A DNA stretch of 64,000 bases from Chlorobium sp. (GCA_028277485.1 JANQGE010000045.1:1-64000), one strand, 5' to 3'; counted from the first letter of the stretch, positions 46,313 through 55,794 are shown. Translations and numbers: made by a program. Notes: generated by a model not told the origin, from the sequence alone.

Positions 46313-47848
46313 ATGTACGAGCCACCATCCGGTGCTGAAATTCAGGCTATCATTACAACGCTGAAGTCCAGTGCTGCATACTACATTCCCGAGATATACC
46401 TCTCAGCCCTCTTTCTTGTGCTGATTCTGGTTGATCTGATATTCAAGCCGAAGAAACACCACTTGCTTTCGGTTACGTCGCTCATCGGGCTCACCGGCAG
46501 CCTCTGGTTTATCTGGCAGCAGCACGCAATAACCGGGCAGGAGATCTTTTTCGGCATGTATGTCATCGATGAGTTCGCAATCTTCTTCAAATATTTCTTT
46601 GTGCTTTGCGGAATATTGACCGTGTTTCTCTCGATGCCATCGGATGAGCTCAACAACAGAGCATCGGGAGTGGGGGAGTACTACGTCCTCGTTATCGGTA
46701 TGGTTATCGGCATGGTAATGATGGCTTCAGCCACAGATTTGCTGATGATCCTGGTCTCCATGGAGCTTGTCAGTTTTGCCGCCTATGTCCTTACCGGTTA
46801 TCTTAAACGCGAGCGGCGCTCGACGGAAGCCTCGCTGAAATACCTCATCTACGGTGCGGTCTCGTCAGGTTTGATGATTTACGGTTTCTCGATTCTCTAT
46901 GGTCTTACCGGTGAAACCAACATTTCGGAAATCAGCAGGGTACTCATGTCGAGAGGCTACGACCCTGTGACGCTCATGATCGCCTCGATCATGATTCTTG
47001 CGGGAATAGGCTACAAGGTCGGTGTCGTACCGTTCCATTTCTGGAGCCCTGATGTGTACGAAGGTGCCCCGATTCCGGTTACCGCTTTCCTGTCCGTAGC
47101 ATCCAAGGCGGCCGGATTTGCACTGCTTATACGATTTTTCTATGTGGCGGTGCCTCACGGTCCGGAAACAGGAGCTTTTACACCGGGTTCGGAATGGTTG
47201 ATGCTGCTTATAGTTCTCTCTGTTGCATCGATGATCTACGGCAACGTTGTTGCATTGTGGCAAAAGAACGTTAAAAGGCTGCTTGCATATTCCTCCATTG
47301 CCCATGGCGGTTACATCCTGCTCGGCATTATTGCCATGGATGAGCTGGGAACGCAGGCAGCGCTTTTCTACCTGCTTTCCTACCTGTTTATGAACTTCGG
47401 CGCCTTTCTTGTTGCGGTTATCATCGCCAACAAGACCGGAAGCGAGAACATCGAGGACTATCGCGGCCTCGGCTGGAGAATGCCTCTTGCCGGAGCATCC
47501 ATGATCGTTTTCCTTCTCTCGCTGATCGGGTTGCCGCCGACAGTCGGTTTCATCGGTAAGCTGATGGTTTTCTCAGCCCTTTTGGCAAAAGGTTCCGTGT
47601 TTGTCTGGCTGGCTCTTGTCGGTATCCTCACCAGCGTTATCTCTCTCTACTACTACATGCTCATTCCGCTCAACATGTACCTGCGCGAGCCCAAGCAGCC
47701 GCTTCCCGATACCATCAAGGCAGGCTTTCTCCCACAGCTTGTAACAGCCGGACTCATGCTCCTGACGCTTTACTTCGGCCTCTTCTTCACCCCGCTGTCC
47801 GATTTCGCCCATTTCGCGGTTACCCTCTTCGGCAACCAGTTGTACTGA
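46313..47848 (+). CDS. nuoN: NADH-quinone oxidoreductase subunit N
   Basis: Antiporter-like proton-pumping subunit of 511 residues with PFHFWSPDVYEGAPIPVTAF, LLAYSSIAHGGYILLG and the usual helix pattern. Last gene of the operon, followed by a terminator. A diverged second copy of part of its 3' coding sequence lies 0.9 kb downstream at 48573. Confidence 0.97.
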   Translation: MYEPPSGAEIQAIITTLKSSAAYYIPEIYLSALFLVLILVDLIFKPKKHHLLSVTSLIGLTGSLWFIWQQHAITGQEIFFGMYVIDEFAIFFKYFFVLCGILTVFLSMPSDELNNRASGVGEYYVLVIGMVIGMVMMASATDLLMILVSMELVSFAAYVLTGYLKRERRSTEASLKYLIYGAVSSGLMIYGFSILYGLTGETNISEISRVLMSRGYDPVTLMIASIMILAGIGYKVGVVPFHFWSPDVYEGAPIPVTAFLSVASKAAGFALLIRFFYVAVPHGPETGAFTPGSEWLMLLIVLSVASMIYGNVVALWQKNVKRLLAYSSIAHGGYILLGIIAMDELGTQAALFYLLSYLFMNFGAFLVAVIIANKTGSENIEDYRGLGWRMPLAGASMIVFLLSLIGLPPTVGFIGKLMVFSALLAKGSVFVWLALVGILTSVISLYYYMLIPLNMYLREPKQPLPDTIKAGFLPQLVTAGLMLLTLYFGLFFTPLSDFAHFAVTLFGNQLY

Positions 47849-47881
47849 TCCTCCGGTTCAGCGGAGTCTACTTAAAAGCTG

Positions 47882-47918
47882 AAGCCCGGCGTGCTTTGAG
47901 AGTAAGCCGGGCTTTTTT
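47882..47918 (+). terminator. Rho-independent terminator of the nuo operon
   Basis: AAGCCCGGC and GCCGGGCTT form the stem, followed by TTTTTT. It lies 34 bp after the nuoN stop. Confidence 0.92.
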
Positions 47919-47974
47919 GTCCCTATGGGCAGGTTAAGCGCTTTTTGTAAGTAAGCGAGAAATTGTAAAGTGCT

Positions 47975-48099
47975 GATTTCAAGGCTACGGACAAATGCCC
48001 TTTTGAGCGTTTCGTTCTTGATAAAAGATTCGAAATCTGTTTCTGCAATGAGAGGAAAAGGATGTAATCAATCTCATCGAGAATATGACGAATATGTAT
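47975..48099 (-). pseudogene. HepT (HEPN, DUF86) toxin remnant
   Basis: Directly behind the mntA stop on the minus strand, one frame reads IHIRHILDEIDYILFLS, and after a frameshift the next reads IAETDFESFIKNETLKRAFV followed by RSLEI. These match the N-terminal half of HepT proteins (helix, FxxF, RxxEI). There is no start codon, one frameshift, and the catalytic Rx4-6H half is missing after LEI. The toxin of the pair is therefore dead. Confidence 0.65.
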
Positions 48100-48417
48100 T
48101 CACGCGGCGATAGGGACACGCTCAACCTCCCTTAGAATATGCGGTCCGATGTGCGGGCTCAGGGCTTCGGGGGTAACTATTTCGACCTTGCGTCCTAAAA
48201 GGTTTTCAAGAAGGAACGCAGCGCCCATGAAATTATCGAAAGAATGTTTTTCGGGCAGGAATTCTACAAGCAGGTCAATATCGCTGCAATCGGTTTGCTC
48301 ACCCCGAACAAATGAGCCAAAAAGCCCAATGCTTCTGACACCCAACAATGCAAGCTGCTTCTGCTCACCAAGAATACGATAAACTATATCGTCCTTTGTT
48401 TTGACCTTTGTTCTCAT
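48100..48417 (-). CDS. mntA: MNT-type minimal nucleotidyltransferase
   Basis: A 105-residue protein of the polymerase-beta-like MNT family with GSFVRGEQTDCSDIDLLVEF, holding the GS and two catalytic Asp residues. In intact MntA-HepT modules this enzyme AMPylates and silences the HEPN ribonuclease. Here the hepT-like sequence behind it is frameshifted and truncated. The gene itself looks intact. Confidence 0.85.
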   Translation of the reverse strand: MRTKVKTKDDIVYRILGEQKQLALLGVRSIGLFGSFVRGEQTDCSDIDLLVEFLPEKHSFDNFMGAAFLLENLLGRKVEIVTPEALSPHIGPHILREVERVPIAA

Positions 48418-48572
48418 GGATGGAATCAGTTATAACCAGAATCGTTTAACCAGTGAATGCAGATGCTTTTGATAAGATACAGAATACTCTATAATCATCA
48501 ATTTTCCCATGTTCAGTACGAACCAATCCGTGTTACGAAAGATTTTCTGTTGAGAACAATTTAATCCCGTCG

Positions 48573-48647
48573 AAACAACCGCTTCCCGATACCATCGGGG
48601 CAGGCTTTCTGCCTCAGCTCGTAACTGCCGGGATTGTTTGTCTATGA
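48573..48647 (+). pseudogene. Diverged relic of the nuoN 3' coding region
   Basis: Translated, it gives KQPLPDTIGAGFLPQLVTAG followed by IVCL and a stop. NuoN residues 461-480 (47693-47752) are the same except for Lys in place of the first Gly. Over about 53 bp, 7-8 bases differ, and most are at third codon positions without changing the amino acid. The copy therefore diverged as coding DNA before it became a fragment. Confidence 0.8.
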
Positions 48648-48683
48648 TTTTTTTGTTTGATGAGGCGATCTTTTGTGGTTCGG

Positions 48684-50087
48684 CTACCCCGATCGAAACA
48701 ACTCCGATTTTTTAACCGCTTCGGCGACTGATTCCGGAACCATGGTTTCCCAGGTCGGATCACCGGCCTCGATTTTTTCAACCACCTTGCGTGACCAGAT
48801 ATTGGCAACATTCGGATTGAAGTCCTCGATGTCCTGGATGAAGTTATTGTTTTTAAAATACTCCATGAGTGGCTTTAGGTGCGCGGAGAGAGTTACCGAG
48901 TCAGATAAAAGCAGCGTGTCCTCATTATCGGCTTTCTCCGGATAGACATAGATCTGGGTGTTCTTGCCGAACATGGTTCCGAAAGCTTCCAGGAACCCTC
49001 CGTCCAGGTTTTTGTAGTTTGCCTCATCGAAAATATCCTGCAGATTATGCACCCTGGCGGCAAACGCCAGGCGCCGCCGGCAGATTCCCGACAGGTAATG
49101 GCTCAAGGTGTGGAAGTGCTGAAAATGTGAGATCAGCACCGGCTGATTGATCGAAGCCAGCATATCGATACGGGCAAGGAAATCCGCGCTGTCGATTGCG
49201 CCCCTCTCGATAAGCCGGTTCATGGAGATTTCGGCAAGTGTGACGATGTTGTCTCGTTCTTCATCGGGAAGATTGTTCCTGAGCTGCTGCACTCCTTTTT
49301 CAAGCATTTCTACGTTCAGAAGGGTAGGGGGGCGGAAGCTGCCGCGCAGGGTAACGATGTTTTTCTTGTAGAGCTCTTCAGAGGGCTGCACAACTTTGCC
49401 TTCGGCATTGAACATGATGACATCGGTATAGCCGTTACTGACCAGTTCGAGGCTGAGCAGGCGGTCATCCATATGTTCGAAGGCAGGGCCGGTGACTTTG
49501 ATGGCATCAATCTGTATGCGTTCGTCCGTGAGATTTTCCATCAATGAACGAACGAAGTTTTCCATGCTGTCGTTTGCAAAGTAGCAGCTGTGGATCAGAT
49601 TCACGCCGAACGTTCCGATAGCCTCCTGTTGAAACAGGTTTTGATTGTCAAGCATCTTGATGTGAACGATGACCTGACTGGGCTCGCTGCCCGGACTGTG
49701 CTGAAATTTTATTCCCGTCCAGCCATGATAGTTTCCCCCGCCCCGGTACCCCTTGGCAGTGACGGTGTTGGCGTAGGTGAAAAAACGCGATTTTTCTCCA
49801 CGTTCGAGATCGAGCCGCTGCATCAGAGTCGAGCATTCTGTTTTCAGCATGCTGATTAACCGCTCCTCGGAAACATAGCGCCCTGTTTGGCCGTATATTG
49901 CATCGGACATTGCCATGTCGTAGGCCGACATGGTACGTGCAATGGTTCCGGCAGCCCCTCCTGCCTGGAAGAAGTGCCGGGCTACTTCTTGCCCGGCACC
50001 AATTTCGGCGAAACTTCCGTAAATAGTTTCGTTCAGGTTGATCTGCAGCGCTTTTTGGCGGGGCGATAGTACGTTATGTGATGACAT
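48684..50087 (-). CDS. Conserved uncharacterised protein of a Bacteroidota/Chlorobi/cyanobacterial family
   Basis: A 467-residue soluble protein. The N-terminus LQINLNETIYGSFAEIGAGQ, then VARHFFQAGGAAGTIARTMS, belongs to a family I recall from Bacteroidota and cyanobacteria under unreliable names such as TonB-dependent receptor or nicotinate-nucleotide adenylyltransferase; no motif of either is present here. No signal peptide, TM helix or known catalytic motif is seen. The start at 50087 (MSSHNVLSPRQ) is preferred; the frame is open to 50171, but those residues are not family-like. Divergent from hupS. Confidence 0.8.
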   Translation of the reverse strand: MSSHNVLSPRQKALQINLNETIYGSFAEIGAGQEVARHFFQAGGAAGTIARTMSAYDMAMSDAIYGQTGRYVSEERLISMLKTECSTLMQRLDLERGEKSRFFTYANTVTAKGYRGGGNYHGWTGIKFQHSPGSEPSQVIVHIKMLDNQNLFQQEAIGTFGVNLIHSCYFANDSMENFVRSLMENLTDERIQIDAIKVTGPAFEHMDDRLLSLELVSNGYTDVIMFNAEGKVVQPSEELYKKNIVTLRGSFRPPTLLNVEMLEKGVQQLRNNLPDEERDNIVTLAEISMNRLIERGAIDSADFLARIDMLASINQPVLISHFQHFHTLSHYLSGICRRRLAFAARVHNLQDIFDEANYKNLDGGFLEAFGTMFGKNTQIYVYPEKADNEDTLLLSDSVTLSAHLKPLMEYFKNNNFIQDIEDFNPNVANIWSRKVVEKIEAGDPTWETMVPESVAEAVKKSELFRSG

Positions 50088-50477
50088 GTGATTTTTCCAA
50101 GTTAGCCACAACCGGCATTGTGCGATTTTCCTGTTTTGCCCGGAAGCCGGTCGGAAACCGGATTCTGCCATGGTGCATATCCGGTAAGATATTAATTTTT
50201 AATGCCCTTATGGCATACAAAACGAAGTTTGAAACGCTCTGCTAATTTGAAGATTATACGGTAATTGTCCGGTTCCGGCAAAAGAAAAGAGGGGGGAAAT
50301 ATCTTGAAAACAAGGCGTTAACAATTGTTAATATTTGAAAAAATTATTTTATTACAAGTAACCCCTTTCGACATAACGGCACCTTCAAAAAGAACACATT
50401 TCGAGGTGCCTGAAATTCCAACAATACCGGGTTAAAGGGTTTGTGTTGTAATCTGCCCGGTAAAGCAGGAGATAGTA
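50088..50477. promoter_or_regulatory. Divergent intergenic region upstream of hupS
   Basis: It holds a perfect 14-bp palindrome TTAACAATTGTTAA at 50319-50332 and a pair of GGCACCT/AGGTGCC arms at 50378-50410 that resemble the two ends of the MITE-like repeat with almost no body. Promoters for hupS and the divergent gene should be here; I cannot place them with confidence. A GGAG precedes the hupS ATG. Confidence 0.5.
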
Positions 50478-51566
50478 ATGGATAAACAGCAGACTTACGC
50501 GGAGATCTTTAAAGCACGGGGGGTGAACCGCCGTGACTTTCTTAAATTCTGCGGTCTTACTTCGGTATCTCTTGGCCTTGCCCCCTCGCTTCTGCCAAAA
50601 GTCATCCATGCAATGGAAACAAGCCCCAGGACACCTGTTATATGGCTTCACGGTCTTGAGTGTACCTGCTGTACGGAATCTTTCATCCGGTCTTCCCATC
50701 CGGTAATGGCGGACATTATCCTGAACATGATCTCTCTGGATTATAACGATACGCTGAATGCCGCTGCCGGACATCAGCTTGAGGAGGTCCGCAGAAAGAT
50801 CATGAAGGATTACAAAGGGAAATACATCCTGGCTTGTGAAGGCAATGCTCCTGTCAAGGACGACGGCGTTTACTGTCTTGTTGCCGGCGATTCCTACTTG
50901 AATGTGCTGAAGGAAACTGCCGCCGATGCGGCCGCGGTTGTCGCGTGGGGGGCCTGTGCATCGTTCGGTTGTGTTCAGAATGCCGATCCCAATCCTACAG
51001 GGGCGGCTCCTGTTTCGGAGATTATCACCGATAAACCTCTTGTCAATGTTCCCGGCTGTCCGCCGATTGCCGAGGTCATGACCGGGGTTATCACTCACTA
51101 CCATACTTTCGGAACGCTTCCGGAGCTCGACCGCATGAAACGTCCCAGGGCTTTTTACGGTACGCGTATTCATGACAAATGTTACCGCAGGGCGTTTTAC
51201 GATGCCGGTATGTTTGTCAGAGATTTCGATGAGGAATCGACAAGAAAAGGGTGGTGTCTTTACAAGATGGGCTGTAAAGGTCCTACAACATACAACGCCT
51301 GTTCCAAAACAGAATGGAATGACGGAGTAAGCTTCCCGATCGGTTCAGGGCATCCGTGCTTCGGCTGTGCAGCGCCGGGATACTGGGATGACGGGCCTTT
51401 CTATACAAGGCTGGCGGATGTGTCGTTTCTGGGTACCGACACCAACGCCGATAAGATCGGCGCGGTAGCCGTGGGTGCGGCTGCAGCAGGTGCGGCGGCT
51501 CATGCGGTGGTTACCGCTGTCAGGAAGAAAAAAGCGGGTAATGAAAACGATCAACTTGAGGGATAA
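50478..51566 (+). CDS. hupS: Uptake [NiFe]-hydrogenase small subunit
   Basis: Iron-sulfur subunit of a membrane-bound H2 uptake hydrogenase. The 362-residue precursor has a Tat signal (NRRDFLKFCG) for export with the folded large subunit, the proximal-cluster ligands in GLECTCCTES and GACASFG, VPGCPP, and distal and medial ligands in CLYKMGCKGP and HPCFGC. An Ala-rich C-terminal helix anchors it in the membrane. It passes electrons to HupC. Confidence 0.97.
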   Translation: MDKQQTYAEIFKARGVNRRDFLKFCGLTSVSLGLAPSLLPKVIHAMETSPRTPVIWLHGLECTCCTESFIRSSHPVMADIILNMISLDYNDTLNAAAGHQLEEVRRKIMKDYKGKYILACEGNAPVKDDGVYCLVAGDSYLNVLKETAADAAAVVAWGACASFGCVQNADPNPTGAAPVSEIITDKPLVNVPGCPPIAEVMTGVITHYHTFGTLPELDRMKRPRAFYGTRIHDKCYRRAFYDAGMFVRDFDEESTRKGWCLYKMGCKGPTTYNACSKTEWNDGVSFPIGSGHPCFGCAAPGYWDDGPFYTRLADVSFLGTDTNADKIGAVAVGAAAAGAAAHAVVTAVRKKKAGNENDQLEG

Positions 51567-51627
51567 AGGGATCGAATCGCGCAGCAAATAAGGAGAGACA
51601 ATCTATAAGCAACAAGGGGTACTCATT

Positions 51628-53346
51628 ATGGCTGAAAAAATAGTTGTCGACCCGATTCCGAGAATCGAGGGTCATTTGCGGATAGAAGCAAAACTCGGCG
51701 AAAACAACGTTATCGAAGATGCGTTCAGCAGCGGCACGATGTGGCGTGGTATCGAGATCATCCTCAAGGGCAGGGACCCCCGTGACGCATGGGCCTTTAC
51801 CGAGCGCATCTGCGGCGTCTGCACGACCGTTCACGCTCTTGCATCGGTCAGGTGCGTCGAGGATGCTTTGGGTATAGAGGTGCCTCCGAATGCGAGGATC
51901 ATCAGAAACCTGATGAATGCAACCCAGCAGACCCAGGATCACCTTGTGCATTTTTACCATCTGCATGCCCTTGACTGGGTGGATGTTGTGAGTGCGCTGA
52001 AAGCCGACCCGAAAGAAACCTCGCGTATAGCCCAGAGTATCTCTGCATGGCCGAAATCATCTCCGGGCTACTTCAAAGACCTTCAGCAGAAACTTGTCAG
52101 CTTTGTCGAAAGCGGTCAGCTCGGTATTTTCTCCAACGGCTACTGGGGACACACGGCTTACAAGCTTCCTCCGGAAGTCAACCTTTTAGCGGTAGCGCAT
52201 TATCTTGAAGCGCTTGATTTTCAGAAAGAAATCGTAAAGATTCATACCGTGTTCGGCGGCAAGAATCCTCACCCGAACTATCTTGTCGGCGGTATGGCCT
52301 GTGCGATCGATCCTAACCGCAATACGGCCATCAATATCGAGATCCTCAGCAGGGTCAGAAAGATCATTGAGGATACGATTACTTTCATTGAGCAGGTTTA
52401 TATTCCCGATCTCATTGCCATCGCGGGTTTCTACAAGGATTGGTTGTACGGCGGAGGGCTCGGCAATTATCTTTGCTATGGGGATTTTCCTGAAAACAGC
52501 ATTGATGATGCCTCGTCGCTTCTCTGGCCGAGAGGGGTGATTCTCAACAAGGATCTTTCGACGATCCACGATGTCGATCCCCGCGATCTGAACCAGGTTA
52601 CCGAGGAGGTCAGCCATAGCTGGTACACTTACAGCAACGGAGATGACAAGGGACTGCACCCGTGGGAAGGTGAGACAAGCCCGAAGTACACCGGTCCGAA
52701 ACCACCCTTTGAGTATCTTGATACGGACCGGAAATACAGCTGGCTGAAGGCTCCGCGCTGGAAAAACCACTCGATGGAAGTAGGGCCGCTGGCCAGGGTG
52801 CTTCTGGCATATGCCAAAGGTGATGCTATGATCAAGGATACCGTTAACATGGTGCTTGGCAAGCTTGATGTCGGTGCTGAAGCCCTCTTTTCAACACTGG
52901 GAAGAACTGCGGCACGCGGCATCGAGTGCTTGCAGACCGCGGGCTTCATGAAGCATTTCTACGATCAGCTTGTCGCCAACATCAAAACCGGTGATTACAG
53001 AACGGCAAACACCGAATTGTGGAACCCCTCCAGATGGCCGAAAGAGGCCAAAGGGTTTGGTTATACCGAGGCCCCGCGCGGCGCTCTCGGGCACTGGATC
53101 CATATAAAGGACACCAAGATCGAGGATTACCAGATCGTTGTGCCTTCAACCTGGAACGCATCCCCGCGTGATGCCAGCGGAGCGGTCGGGGCTTACGAGT
53201 CGGCTCTCAAGGGAACGCCGATGGTCGATCCTGAACAGCCGCTCGAAATTCTCAGGACCGTCCATTCGTTTGATCCTTGTCTCGCCTGTGCGTCTCATGT
53301 ATTTGACATGAACGGCAACGAGATTGTCAAGGTTACTATCGTTTAA
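51628..53346 (+). CDS. hupL: Uptake [NiFe]-hydrogenase large subunit
   Basis: Catalytic subunit of 572 residues carrying the NiFe site. The N-terminal ligand pair is RICGVCTTVH near 60 and the C-terminal pair DPCLACASH near 555. The residues after that His (VFDMNGNEIVKVTIV) are the extension normally cut off by the HupD protease, which is encoded downstream. 61 bp after hupS. Confidence 0.97.
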   Translation: MAEKIVVDPIPRIEGHLRIEAKLGENNVIEDAFSSGTMWRGIEIILKGRDPRDAWAFTERICGVCTTVHALASVRCVEDALGIEVPPNARIIRNLMNATQQTQDHLVHFYHLHALDWVDVVSALKADPKETSRIAQSISAWPKSSPGYFKDLQQKLVSFVESGQLGIFSNGYWGHTAYKLPPEVNLLAVAHYLEALDFQKEIVKIHTVFGGKNPHPNYLVGGMACAIDPNRNTAINIEILSRVRKIIEDTITFIEQVYIPDLIAIAGFYKDWLYGGGLGNYLCYGDFPENSIDDASSLLWPRGVILNKDLSTIHDVDPRDLNQVTEEVSHSWYTYSNGDDKGLHPWEGETSPKYTGPKPPFEYLDTDRKYSWLKAPRWKNHSMEVGPLARVLLAYAKGDAMIKDTVNMVLGKLDVGAEALFSTLGRTAARGIECLQTAGFMKHFYDQLVANIKTGDYRTANTELWNPSRWPKEAKGFGYTEAPRGALGHWIHIKDTKIEDYQIVVPSTWNASPRDASGAVGAYESALKGTPMVDPEQPLEILRTVHSFDPCLACASHVFDMNGNEIVKVTIV

Positions 53347-53358
53347 ACGGAGGATATC

Positions 53359-54048
53359 ATGGGCAGAATTATTGAGGAAATCTATGTGTGGAAGCTGCCG
53401 GTCAGGATGTATCACTGGATCAACGCCCTGTGTATAACCGTGCTGCTTGTTTCCGGTTTCTACATTGCCTCCCCGTATCTGAACCCGCCGCTTGGAGAGG
53501 CCGTATGGTTCAAGCAGATGTCCGGGTTCCGTTTTTTGCACTTTGCGGCGGCGTTTGTCTTTATCGCCAACTATCTTTTCCGCATGTACTGGGCGCTGTT
53601 CGGCCACGATACATATGCTCGTTTCGCAGGTTTCAGACCATGGTCGATGAAATGGTGGGGCAAGCCTTTCAGGGAACAGATGGCCTCGTATCTTTTCCTG
53701 CGCCGGGACGAGCCTAACTATGTTGGTCACAACCCTGTTGCTGCGCTGGCCTACTTCGTTTTCGTTTTTTGCGGGTCGCTTTTCATGATCGTTACAGGCC
53801 TTGCGATGTATGGTGAAAACAATCCTGGTGGATTTGCAGATACGTGGTTTGGCTGGCTGATTCCCCTATTCGGCAGCAGCTACAATCTGCATATCATCCA
53901 CCACAGTGTCGCCTGGATCTTTCCGTTTTATGTGATCCTGCATCTGTACGCTGTTTTCCGCCATGATGTTGTTGAACGTTCAAGTGTAACGTCATCCATC
54001 GTTACGGGGTATAAGCATAGGGTGGAGGAGGAACCGTCTCTTGACTGA
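53359..54048 (+). CDS. hupC: Hydrogenase cytochrome b subunit
   Basis: Diheme cytochrome b of 229 residues and about four transmembrane helices, taking electrons from HupS to the quinone pool. RMYHWINALCITVLLVSGFY and HIIHHSVAWIFPFYVILHLY carry the heme-ligand His residues. 12 bp after hupL. Confidence 0.95.
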   Translation: MGRIIEEIYVWKLPVRMYHWINALCITVLLVSGFYIASPYLNPPLGEAVWFKQMSGFRFLHFAAAFVFIANYLFRMYWALFGHDTYARFAGFRPWSMKWWGKPFREQMASYLFLRRDEPNYVGHNPVAALAYFVFVFCGSLFMIVTGLAMYGENNPGGFADTWFGWLIPLFGSSYNLHIIHHSVAWIFPFYVILHLYAVFRHDVVERSSVTSSIVTGYKHRVEEEPSLD

Positions 54049-54095
54049 GCACGGCTCAGTCAAGAGAGACAAGCTATCCGGCCATAATTGCAAGG

Positions 54096-54566
54096 ATGAA
54101 AAAAATCAACGTCATAGGTCTCGGCAACATTCTTTTTGGAGATGAGGGGTTTGGCGTGGAGGCGGTCAGACGGCTTGAAAAGGAGTGTTCCGGGTTTCCG
54201 GACAGTGTTCAGTTCATTGACGGCGGGACACAGGGCATCTACCTGCTTGACTATATCGAATCGGCTGACGTGCTGCTGATTTACGACGCGATCATTCCTT
54301 CGGAATTCAACCGGCAGGTGTATGTCTACCGCAATGACGAACTTCCTGCTTTTATCCACCGTAAAATGTCATCCCACCAGATGGGACTCAGCGAGCTCCT
54401 CTCGGTAGCCCGGCTGCATGACAGGGTGCCCGGTGAGATTGTTCTCATAGGGGTGCCGCCGAGAGAGCTTGGACTCGGCAGCGGGATAAGCCCAGCCGTC
54501 GAGGGGCTGCTTGGCGACGCTGTCGAAAAAGGCAAGAAGATTCTCGGCTCCTTTATCAGCGATTGA
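54096..54566 (+). CDS. hupD: Hydrogenase maturation protease
   Basis: Cleaves the C-terminal extension of HupL after Ni insertion. The 156-residue product has [18 protein letters not shown] and [15 protein letters not shown], with the Ni-sensing Glu and Asp, and the later HQMGLSELL. Its last 11 bp overlap the end of folE on the opposite strand. No hyp genes are in the window. Confidence 0.94.
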   Translation: MKKINVIGLGNILFGDEGFGVEAVRRLEKECSGFPDSVQFIDGGTQGIYLLDYIESADVLLIYDAIIPSEFNRQVYVYRNDELPAFIHRKMSSHQMGLSELLSVARLHDRVPGEIVLIGVPPRELGLGSGISPAVEGLLGDAVEKGKKILGSFISD

Positions 54567-55242
54567 GCAGGCGCAAAAATTCACTTCGTGTCGATTGAGA
54601 GGACAGAAACTCGCCCGACATGGCGGATGTTGTCGTGACTGAATTCTGTTTTTCCACACCCCTCATGACCATACACATGTGCTTTGCTTCAATCACGACA
54701 GCCACGCCTCTCGGGTTCAGTACCTTCTGGATAACATCCCGTACCTGCTGCGTGAGGCGTTCCTGTACCTGCAGGCGGCGGGCGTACACCTCGGTCACTC
54801 GCGCAAGCTTTGAGAGGCCGACGATTTTTCCGTCGGGGATATAAGCTACATGGGCTTTGCCGAAGAACGGCAGCATGTGGTGCTCGCACATTGAAAAAAG
54901 CTCGATGTCCTTGACCAGCACCATCTCATCATAGGATTCGGTGAAGACGGCTTTTTTCAGCATCTCTTCAGGATCCTGACGGTACCCTTTGGTAAGAAAG
55001 CGCATCGCCCATGCAACTCTTTCCGGTGTTTTCAGAAGGCCTTCCCGTTCAGGGTCTTCACCTATGCCCTCGAGCATATTGTGAACGGCATTGGACATTT
55101 TGACAATGACACCCGGATCAGTGTCGCGGATATCATCAAAACATTCATCATCAGCGCATATACTGGAACTGGAAAATGCAAAAGGGTTACTCACCAAGGT
55201 AGCTGACAGAGTTTTTTCTTGTTTCATGGATTTTGACTTCAT
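54556..55242 (-). CDS. folE: GTP cyclohydrolase I
   Basis: Converts GTP to dihydroneopterin triphosphate, the first step of folate and pterin synthesis. The 228-residue product has the zinc site [13 protein letters not shown] near 113, [20 protein letters not shown] and [12 protein letters not shown]. The N-terminal 45 residues are variable. Its start lies inside the PTPS gene (56-bp overlap; an internal ATG at 55227 would give 41 bp). Confidence 0.96.
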   Translation of the reverse strand: MKSKSMKQEKTLSATLVSNPFAFSSSSICADDECFDDIRDTDPGVIVKMSNAVHNMLEGIGEDPEREGLLKTPERVAWAMRFLTKGYRQDPEEMLKKAVFTESYDEMVLVKDIELFSMCEHHMLPFFGKAHVAYIPDGKIVGLSKLARVTEVYARRLQVQERLTQQVRDVIQKVLNPRGVAVVIEAKHMCMVMRGVEKQNSVTTTSAMSGEFLSSQSTRSEFLRLLNR

Positions 55243-55636
55243 GAAGGGTTATCTCTTTGTTGATGTAGTGTTGTAATGCGTCGGTTAAAATGTCCCACAC
55301 AATAACGGCAAGTATCTCTGTGCTCGGAACCGTGTCTCTGAGTTCCTTGACATCGAAGTTGAGGTGTTTGTGATCGAACCGTGTCGTTATTTCCTGTTCG
55401 AGGATCTTCTTCAGCTCTTTCATGTCGAGCAGAAACCCGGTGGCGCGATCGACAATTCCGCTTACGGTGATTTCCAGCTCGTAATTATGCCCGTGACCAT
55501 GAGCATTGCCGCACTTTCCATAGATTTCCCTGTTTTGATCGTCCGAAAAGTCAGGATTATGCAACCGATGCGCGGCGTTAAACTCGACAGTACGCGTGAC
55601 ATAAACTTTTCTGGGTTTCTTCAGGACATCATTCAT
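55187..55636 (-). CDS. 6-pyruvoyl-tetrahydropterin synthase / QueD family enzyme
   Basis: A 149-residue enzyme acting on dihydroneopterin triphosphate, the FolE product. Zinc ligands are in FNAAHRL and [11 protein letters not shown], and the catalytic Cys is in [10 protein letters not shown]. It could be QueD (queuosine) or a biopterin-type PTPS; green sulfur bacteria are known to make biopterin glycosides, so the second is possible. The start at 55636 gives [19 protein letters not shown]. Coupled to folE by overlap. Confidence 0.88.
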   Translation of the reverse strand: MNDVLKKPRKVYVTRTVEFNAAHRLHNPDFSDDQNREIYGKCGNAHGHGHNYELEITVSGIVDRATGFLLDMKELKKILEQEITTRFDHKHLNFDVKELRDTVPSTEILAVIVWDILTDALQHYINKEITLHEVKIHETRKNSVSYLGE

Positions 55637-55794
55637 AAGGTATAGGAAGTGCGGTAATATATATCGGGGGTTGTAAAAAGAGTTGCCAGAAGACAAGTGA
55701 ATACACGATATGCAAGATGATTTACCGAAAGTTAACTTTTACTCCGGTCAATAAGTTTCAGATGCCCGAAATCCGGTTGCCCGGAAAATCGGCA

